Positions 58,650 through 64,000 of a stretch of 64,000 nucleotides of DNA are shown in pieces. The notes below the pieces were generated by a model. That model was not told where the DNA came from and made no database searches. It saw nothing but the letters and a program-made list of their open reading frames with translations. A program made the translations under genes and the position numbers. Within the stretch, counting starts at the first letter, position 1. Every line of letters begins with the position of its first letter. Source of the DNA: Jeotgalibacillus malaysiensis (lineage in GTDB: Bacteria; Bacillota; Bacilli; Bacillales; Jeotgalibacillaceae); assembly GCA_000818095.1 (NCBI GenBank), contig CP009416.1, positions 569,501 through 633,500 of the forward strand, in the 5' to 3' direction.

Positions 58650-59033
58650 ATGCTGAATGCAGACAGTACGAAACCGATTTATATACAAATTGCCGAATGG
58701 CTTGAGACTGAAATTTTACATGAACGATTTAAAGAGCATGAAAAAATGTTTTCGCAATACCAGCTGGCGGACCAGTTCAATATCAATCCGGCGACAGCTG
58801 CAAAGGGGCTCACAATACTTGCGGATGCAGGGATTTTATATAAGAAAAGGGGACTTGGCATGTTCGTGACAGAAGAGGCGGCAGAACAGATCCGCCACAG
58901 AAGAATCAACGAAACGTTAGCAGCACTTGTGTCAGACGTCGTAGCGGAAGCAGAACATCTGAACGTAAAAGAGCAGGACCTGATCCACATGATTCAGCTG
59001 GAGCAAAGTCGCCGGAAAGGGGAAACGTCATGA
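58650..59033 (+). CDS. GntR-family regulator, YtrA subfamily
   Basis: A 127-residue regulator with an N-terminal winged helix ('STKPIYIQIAEWLETEIL', 'FSQYQLADQFNINPATAAKG', 'LTILADAGILYKKRGLGMFV') and only a short helical C-terminus without a ligand domain, as in the YtrA subfamily. Such repressors control ABC transporter operons, often cell-envelope-stress related. ATG 58650 follows a perfect AAAGGAGGTG. The gene overlaps the ABC ATPase by four bases. Confidence 0.88.
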   Translation: MLNADSTKPIYIQIAEWLETEILHERFKEHEKMFSQYQLADQFNINPATAAKGLTILADAGILYKKRGLGMFVTEEAAEQIRHRRINETLAALVSDVVAEAEHLNVKEQDLIHMIQLEQSRRKGETS

Positions 59034-59935
59034 CGGTTATTGAATGCAGTCATCTTGAGAAACGATACAAAAACGGTGCTGGTGTGAAAGATGCTGATTT
59101 CATCATTCAGGAAAATACGATAACAGGTATTGTCGGCAGAAACGGATCCGGTAAAACAACTTTAATGAAAACGATCGCCGGCTACCTAAAAAAGACTGGC
59201 GGGGATATCAGTGTGTTCGGTGAAACACCATTTAACAGCCTGAAAGTATCCGCCAACAGCATGTACCTGGATGAATATACTGTGTTTTCAAATGCGCTGA
59301 CGACAAAGGATATCCTTCATCACCACGGTCGCTTTTACCCAAACTGGGACGCCGATCTTGCGAAAAAACTTGCAAACTATTTTGCGATTCCAATGAATGT
59401 CGGAACAGATTATTTGTCAAAGGGACAGAAAAATACGTTTTTCGGTATTCTTGGTCTTGCTGCGCGCTGTCCGCTGACCATTTTCGATGAACCGACTACA
59501 GGAATGGATGCTTCAGTCAGAAAAGACTTTTACCGGGCGCTGCTGAAGGATTATCTGGCACATCCGCGAACGATTCTGATCTCGAGTCATCATCTGGATG
59601 AAATTGATGAGTTAATTGAGGATCTATTGCTGATCGACGGGGGACGTTCAATTCTCCACCTCCCGATCGAAGAAGTAAAGGAGTACTCGATGGCCGTTTC
59701 CGGTCCGGCAATGCAAGTAGAGAACTGGTCAGCTCAGCAGGATGTCATTGCACGTCTTGAAGAAAAAGGCGGCTTTTCAACAGTCATTGTGAAAAATCAT
59801 TTTACAGCCGCTGAGAAAGCAGCTGCACGTGATCTCAGGTTTACACCGGTATCTGCAAGTGATTTGTGTGTGTACCTGACGAGAAGAAATATAGGGGGGA
59901 TTGATGATGTCTTTAGCAACAGTCAGCACGGGTGA
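59030..59935 (+). CDS. ABC transporter ATP-binding protein (YtrB-like)
   Basis: A 301-residue ATPase. Walker A is GRNGSGKTT near residue 37 and Walker B 'LTIFDEPTTGMD' near 147, followed by the H-loop S-S-H-H. The signature reads Y-L-S-K-G-Q-K instead of L-S-G-G-Q, a change also seen in YtrB-like proteins. The C-terminal 90 residues are accessory. It should pair with the permease encoded next. It overlaps both neighbours, giving a coupled operon. Confidence 0.87.
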   Translation: MTVIECSHLEKRYKNGAGVKDADFIIQENTITGIVGRNGSGKTTLMKTIAGYLKKTGGDISVFGETPFNSLKVSANSMYLDEYTVFSNALTTKDILHHHGRFYPNWDADLAKKLANYFAIPMNVGTDYLSKGQKNTFFGILGLAARCPLTIFDEPTTGMDASVRKDFYRALLKDYLAHPRTILISSHHLDEIDELIEDLLLIDGGRSILHLPIEEVKEYSMAVSGPAMQVENWSAQQDVIARLEEKGGFSTVIVKNHFTAAEKAAARDLRFTPVSASDLCVYLTRRNIGGIDDVFSNSQHG

Positions 59936-60647
59936 TGTGATTCGTCAGCAGGTAATTTATAAGTGGTATTCCTTTACTGAGCTGCTAAGAAGCCTGGTTT
60001 TTATGCAGGTCATTGCGATTATTTTTTCCGCTATTGGAACAGGTGGGATGGGTACGTCTGATGATATGTTTTCGCTTGAGGTCACAACTTATTCAGCAAA
60101 TATTGTGTTTGCATTTACCTTATTCTGGCTTCTCGTCACACCCGCCATGATTACATCGAAAAACTATATGTATGAGGATTTTTCCTATGTTACAACCCGT
60201 CTGATCACACAGATATCAAATGCAATTTTCTTTGTTGCAGTGACATTAATCGCTACAGTATTTACTGTATTGAGCAGCTATCTGATTTATCTCATTATGT
60301 CATTGACACGTCCCGCTCAATACTTTCCCGGTTTATCAACTGTTGGTTCGCCTGGAGAGCTGTTCATTGCAGGAGCTGGAATATTCGGATATTACTTGAT
60401 AGCTGTTGCGATTGGTTATTTATTCGGAGCGCTGTTAAAGATTAGTAAGCTGTTTTTTGTACTGATTCCGATGGTCTTATTTGTTCCCGGGCTATTAGAT
60501 GCTTACTTTTTTTATGAGTTTCTAAATATGTTTTATGTCCAGGAAAGCTCACTTCTGCTCTTTCTGTTTAAAGCAGTGTTAACCGCGCTAGCTGGGTACG
60601 GGGCAGCGGTACTGATTTTGAATAAAAGAGAGGTGAGAGAAGCATGA
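59904..60647 (+). CDS. ABC transporter permease
   Basis: A roughly 247-residue membrane protein with six predicted helices ('SLVFMQVIAIIFSAIG'-like first helix, 'ILVFAFTLFWLLVTPAM'-like second). There are no obvious soluble domains. GGGGGGATTG precedes ATG 59904; ATG 59907 is nearly as good. It overlaps the ATPase gene by 32 bases and the next gene by four. Family assignment rests mainly on the operon. Confidence 0.78.
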   Translation: MMSLATVSTGDVIRQQVIYKWYSFTELLRSLVFMQVIAIIFSAIGTGGMGTSDDMFSLEVTTYSANIVFAFTLFWLLVTPAMITSKNYMYEDFSYVTTRLITQISNAIFFVAVTLIATVFTVLSSYLIYLIMSLTRPAQYFPGLSTVGSPGELFIAGAGIFGYYLIAVAIGYLFGALLKISKLFFVLIPMVLFVPGLLDAYFFYEFLNMFYVQESSLLLFLFKAVLTALAGYGAAVLILNKREVREA

Positions 60648-61387
60648 CGATTTTGTTTCAGCTGATCCCATTTGCACTCATCCTGCTCGTTTTTACGTTC
60701 TTCTTTAGAAAAAGAGAACAGCCTCTGAAGCCGAAAAAATCAAAAATTTCTTTAAATCGCCTGGTGCAAACCCGCATGCTGTATATCATCTATGCAGGCG
60801 TTCTGACGGTTGCCATGGCCGCATATTATATTTTACCTGTTTCGGCTGATGGTGTCGGTAAAGCAGTTTTTGAGGAAGAGTCGCTCAGCTATTATGAAAA
60901 CCTGTATGAGCCGGCGCAGCAAAATCGCTTTGACGACATTTCACCAGAATTTCTTGCAGAGCAAAAACAGTATGATTTCTCAGGAGACAAGTTGATGATT
61001 CCAACACCGATGTATGGGTCATCTTATGGAGATACGCTATTTGCGATTACTAAAGATGAAGAAGTCGAGGGTGAAATTCTGATTGATATGTATGAAACAC
61101 CCGTAGTATTAAACGGTTATGATATTACAGATGCCATTAATAGAGCAGAAGTGAAAATTACTTATGATTCAGTGCATGTGGAAACACCGGTGGGGAGTGA
61201 TCGTTTAAAGTTTAACCAGTTTAACCCGCCCGCACCCGCTCAGCAGTTCTTAGAAGGAAAGCGTGCAGACCTGGCATCAGGTTTCAGCTTTGCGTATGGA
61301 ATACATGTGATACATCTGCGTGTCCCGGCACATGTTGATGTCCAGTATGCACCCGAAGCAAACGTAGTCGAATTCATCGCTCAATAA
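60644..61387 (+). CDS. Membrane protein of the YtrA-type ABC operon
   Basis: A 247-residue protein with two N-terminal membrane helices (3-20 and about 48-66) and an external domain of about 175 residues rich in beta-like segments. I do not recognise the family; YtrC/YtrD-like operon partners are the nearest idea. It has no Cys in the external part. As the last gene of the GntR-ATPase-permease operon it could be a sensor or accessory subunit of the transporter. Confidence 0.7.
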   Translation: MTILFQLIPFALILLVFTFFFRKREQPLKPKKSKISLNRLVQTRMLYIIYAGVLTVAMAAYYILPVSADGVGKAVFEEESLSYYENLYEPAQQNRFDDISPEFLAEQKQYDFSGDKLMIPTPMYGSSYGDTLFAITKDEEVEGEILIDMYETPVVLNGYDITDAINRAEVKITYDSVHVETPVGSDRLKFNQFNPPAPAQQFLEGKRADLASGFSFAYGIHVIHLRVPAHVDVQYAPEANVVEFIAQ

Positions 61388-61407
61388 AATAAATATTCAG
61401 AAAAAGG

Positions 61408-61436
61408 TTGACTTCCTTTTTCAGACTCTTTATAAT
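61408..61436 (+). promoter_or_regulatory. SigA promoter of the metY leader
   Basis: TTGACT (61408-61413), 17 bases, perfect TATAAT (61431-61436), 44 bases before the S-box aptamer. Confidence 0.85.
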
Positions 61437-61479
61437 CCTCAACAAGAGCAAATCACAACATGTACTTACAACTTTATAA

Positions 61480-61636
61480 CTCTTATCCAGAGTGGCGGAG
61501 GGACTAGGCCCTGCGATGCCCGGCAACCAACGTATCAAATCCTGATACGGAAAGGTGCTAATTCCTACAGATCCTTAAAAAGGTCTGAAAGATAAGAGGA
61601 GGATATATAACCCTCTTCTTATGAAGGGGGTTTTTT
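61480..61636 (+). ncRNA. S-box (SAM-I) riboswitch upstream of metY-metX
   Basis: CTCTTATCCAGAGTGGCGGAGG, GGACTAGGCCC, CCCGGCAACC, GGAAAGGTGCTAATTCC and GAAAGATAAGAG follow the SAM-I aptamer order; the P3 arm ACGTATCAAATCCTGATACG is longer than in the metI leader. A terminator, AACCCTCTTC (61609-61618) with GAAGGGGGTT (61623-61632) and T-tail, follows. Confidence 0.95.
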
Positions 61637-61712
61637 ATTTTCCCCTTTCACCTTCATCCAGTACACACTTCACTGAAAAAATCCATCAACCCATTAAAGG
61701 AGAGATTCACTC

Positions 61713-63014
61713 ATGACAAACAATCAGCCGCAATACAATATTGAGACGCTATTACTTCACGGTGCAACAGAATCAGATCCGACAACAAATTCAAGAGCGA
61801 TCCCGATCTATCAGACAACGTCTTACACATTTGACAGTGCTGAGCATGCTCAGAATCTATTTTCGCTTGCTGAAGAAGGAAATATTTATACGCGAATCGG
61901 GAATCCGACGGTTGCTGCTTTTGAAAACCGGATTGCCCTTTTAGAAGGCGGGGTTGGAGCAGTCGCAACAGCATCAGGTATGGCAGCGATCACCTATGCA
62001 GTGCTGAACTTAGCAGGTGCAGGAGATGAAATTGTCGCAGCTGCTAACCTTTACGGTGGCACGTACAATCTTTTCGCGCAGACGCTCCCGAGATACGGTG
62101 TGAACGTAAAATTCGTAGATGGCACTGACCCTGAAAACTTCAGAAAAGCAATTGGACCGAAAACGAAGGCTGTATTTGCAGAAGTGATTGGAAATCCGAG
62201 TTTGCACGTACTTGATACGGAAGCAGTAGCGAAAGTTGCGCATGAAGAAGGCGTACCGCTGATTGTAGACAGCACATTTGCAACGCCATACCTGAATAAA
62301 CCGATTGAACACGGGGCAGACATTGTTGTCCATTCAGCAACAAAATGGATTGGCGGACATGGCACAACGATTGGTGGTGTTGTTGTAGATGCCGGCACAT
62401 TTAATTACGATAACGGACGCTTCCCGGACTTTACAACGCCGGACCCGAGCTATAATGGATTACGTTTCGTAGATCTTGAAGCTGCAGCATTTATCGCTAA
62501 GCTGCGCGTGAACCTGCTGCGTGATACAGGTGCTTGCCTCAGTCCTCAAAATGCATTTTATTTACTGCAGGGACTTGAGACGCTGCATCTGAGATTGGAA
62601 CGTCATGTGGAGAATGCATTGAAGGTCGCTGAGTATCTTGATCAGCATCCTTCAGTTGACTGGGTGCAGTACCCGGGTCTTGAAAGCCATTCATCATATG
62701 AAGCGGCGAAAAAGTATCTGCCTAAAGGTGCCGGATCGATTATCGTATTTGGCATTAAAGGCGGACGCGAGACAGGACGAAAAGTGATTGACCACACGCA
62801 ATTATGGTCACACGTAGCAAACGTTGGTGATGCAAAGTCACTGATCATTCATCCGGCTTCAACAACGCACGCACAGCTGACAGATGCAGACCTCGAGGCA
62901 GCTGGCGTAAAGGAAGAACAAATCAGATTATCAGTCGGAATTGAATCCGTTGAAGATTTAATTAACGACTTGAATCAGGCGATTGAAAAAGCGGCAGTAC
63001 CGGCGCATTCGTAA
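61713..63014 (+). CDS. metY: O-acetylhomoserine sulfhydrylase MetY
   Basis: A 433-residue PLP enzyme that makes homocysteine directly from O-acetylhomoserine and sulfide. 'YTRIGNPTVAAFENRIALLE', 'NLYGGTYNLFAQTLPRYG', the PLP lysine in 'HSATKWIGGHGTTIGGVVVD' and the longer C-terminal half ('GLRFVDLEAAAFIAKLRVNL') separate it from the shorter MetI and MetC. AAAGGAG precedes the ATG. It is followed by metX after 13 bases. Confidence 0.92.
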   Translation: MTNNQPQYNIETLLLHGATESDPTTNSRAIPIYQTTSYTFDSAEHAQNLFSLAEEGNIYTRIGNPTVAAFENRIALLEGGVGAVATASGMAAITYAVLNLAGAGDEIVAAANLYGGTYNLFAQTLPRYGVNVKFVDGTDPENFRKAIGPKTKAVFAEVIGNPSLHVLDTEAVAKVAHEEGVPLIVDSTFATPYLNKPIEHGADIVVHSATKWIGGHGTTIGGVVVDAGTFNYDNGRFPDFTTPDPSYNGLRFVDLEAAAFIAKLRVNLLRDTGACLSPQNAFYLLQGLETLHLRLERHVENALKVAEYLDQHPSVDWVQYPGLESHSSYEAAKKYLPKGAGSIIVFGIKGGRETGRKVIDHTQLWSHVANVGDAKSLIIHPASTTHAQLTDADLEAAGVKEEQIRLSVGIESVEDLINDLNQAIEKAAVPAHS

Positions 63015-63027
63015 GGGAGGAATCAGC

Positions 63028-64000
63028 ATGGGAGAGACATTAACTGAGAAGGTCATGCATCATGAAGGAACAGTCGATATCGGTTCTTTGATACTTGAAT
63101 CCGGAAAAGTGATTAATGATGTCTCTCTCCGCTATGAGCGGTCAGGAGATCCGTCATTACCCGTGATCCTGATCTGCCATGCATTAACCGGAACCCACCA
63201 GTCAGTCGGAACAGAAGAGGATCCCGGCTGGTGGCGGGGATTTGCCGGAGAGCATGCTTACATTGATTTAACAAAATTTCAGGTGATCACGTTTAATGTG
63301 CTTGGCGGCTGCAGCGGTTCAACAGGTCCTGACTCGCTTAACCCATACGGCGAAAAGTACCGCACAGACTTCCCGTTTATTACGGTAAAAGATATGGTGA
63401 ATGCGCAATATCAGGCCTGCCTGAAGCTCGGCATTACAAAGCTTCACGGGATCATTGGCGGATCACTCGGGGGTATGCAGACACTTGAATGGTGTATCAG
63501 CTATCCGGATTTTATAGATAGAGCAGTCCTGCTTGCAGCGACCCCATCATTAAGTGATTATGGGATTGCCTTTAACCGGATCGGGATTCATGCGATTGAA
63601 AATGATCCATCATGGAATAACGGCCTGTATGAAAACCCTTCAGATGTAAAAGGATTTGAGGTTGCGAGAATGGTTGGGCTTGTTACTTACAGAAGTCCTT
63701 ATCTTTTTACTGGCAGATTTAACAGGGAAGAGAAAGAAGTAGGGGAAGAGCAGCCGTTCTATCAGGTAGAGTCCTATTTAAAATATCAGGGCGAAAAAAT
63801 TACAAAAAGATTTGATCCGAACAGCTACCTGACCCTGTTATATGCAATGAACCATCACGATATCAGCAGGCATTACGAAAGTATACAGGAAGCGGCAGGG
63901 AAGATTAAATCGAAACTGCTTGGCATTGGATTTAAGGGGGATCTCTTATATCCGCCGAATGAAATTAAGCAGTTCACCAGCTATGTACCTGAAGCTGATT
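63028..64000 (+). CDS. metX: Homoserine O-acetyltransferase MetX (3' partial)
   Basis: The frame opens at ATG 63028 after AAGGGAGG and stays open to the window edge (324 codons, about 85-90 percent of a usual MetX). 'LICHALTGTHQSVG', 'ITFNVLGGCSGSTGPDSLNP', the nucleophile elbow G-G-S-L-G-G-M-Q and 'FPFITVKDMVNAQ'-type segments identify the alpha/beta-hydrolase acyltransferase that activates homoserine for MetY and MetI. The last part, with the catalytic His, lies outside the window. Confidence 0.92.
   Translation, partial: MGETLTEKVMHHEGTVDIGSLILESGKVINDVSLRYERSGDPSLPVILICHALTGTHQSVGTEEDPGWWRGFAGEHAYIDLTKFQVITFNVLGGCSGSTGPDSLNPYGEKYRTDFPFITVKDMVNAQYQACLKLGITKLHGIIGGSLGGMQTLEWCISYPDFIDRAVLLAATPSLSDYGIAFNRIGIHAIENDPSWNNGLYENPSDVKGFEVARMVGLVTYRSPYLFTGRFNREEKEVGEEQPFYQVESYLKYQGEKITKRFDPNSYLTLLYAMNHHDISRHYESIQEAAGKIKSKLLGIGFKGDLLYPPNEIKQFTSYVPEAD

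Overview
The window looks like chromosomal DNA of a low- to mid-GC Gram-positive spore-former relative (Bacillales). The signs are strong AGGAGG-type ribosome binding sites, GTG/TTG starts, SigB-type promoters with an RsbR paralogue, S-box (SAM-I) riboswitches ahead of methionine genes, a Spo0M-like gene, a FusB-like EF-G-binding protein and CwlK. A Jeotgalibacillus-like organism is my guess; no rRNA or other taxonomic marker is present. I see no tRNA, rRNA, CRISPR, prophage or plasmid backbone. The first gene is cut by the left edge and metX by the right edge.

Layout. 1-9.7 kb: housekeeping and stress genes (oxidoreductase, EamA exporter, acetyltransferases, D-2-hydroxyacid dehydrogenase, phosphoesterase, YtxH protein), a rhodanese pair under a CstR-type operator, a small membrane-protein gene broken by an in-frame TGA, an intact IS3/IS150-type element, and padR-chrA. 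9.8-24.2 kb: a molybdenum-cofactor and formate island (moeB, MFS gene, moaC, then moeA-mobB-moaE-moaD-mobA-moaA-moaB, a 987-residue formate dehydrogenase with its DUF1641 partner, an OFA-family transporter and fdhD). 24.3-31.6 kb: Spo0M-like and MFS genes, an RsbR paralogue, the cstR-dsrE-tauE sulfur operon, an ABC-F ribosome-protection gene with a leader-peptide attenuator, and a DUF302 gene. 31.6-46 kb: acetyltransferases, asparagine synthetase, a divergent MurE paralogue, CwlK, an Nei/MutM glycosylase, an M50-like protein lacking its catalytic Glu, AEC carrier, lactonase, ppaC and uracil-DNA glycosylase. 46-53 kb: a manganese riboswitch with a CaCA exchanger, an amino-acid ABC transporter without an ATPase gene, an oxidoreductase, a FusB-like gene, DUF4003 and a glutamine amidotransferase, then a candidate Fur-controlled small RNA. 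53.6-64 kb: S-box/metI-metC, SDR, Na+/H+ antiporter, a YtrA-type GntR-ABC operon, and S-box/metY-metX.

Three networks link distant genes. (1) Four near-identical 16-bp ATACCC-N4-GGGTAT sites mark a CstR persulfide regulon: the rhodanese pair, cstR, dsrE and probably DUF302. (2) SigB-type promoters precede ytxH, the DUF3243 gene and the formate dehydrogenase. (3) Two S-boxes control trans-sulfuration (metI-metC) and direct sulfhydrylation (metY-metX).

The most unusual feature is a set of ten intergenic arrays of degenerate about 21-bp units, in five unrelated word families. Nine lie 7 to about 50 bp beyond an intrinsic terminator (the tenth is a copy of its neighbour). Arrays of two different families share the same plan: four units at about 21 bp, one step of 29-31 bp, then four more units. 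The steps approximate two and three turns of B-DNA, which suggests a helically phased protein-binding or insulating element. I know of no named system matching it.
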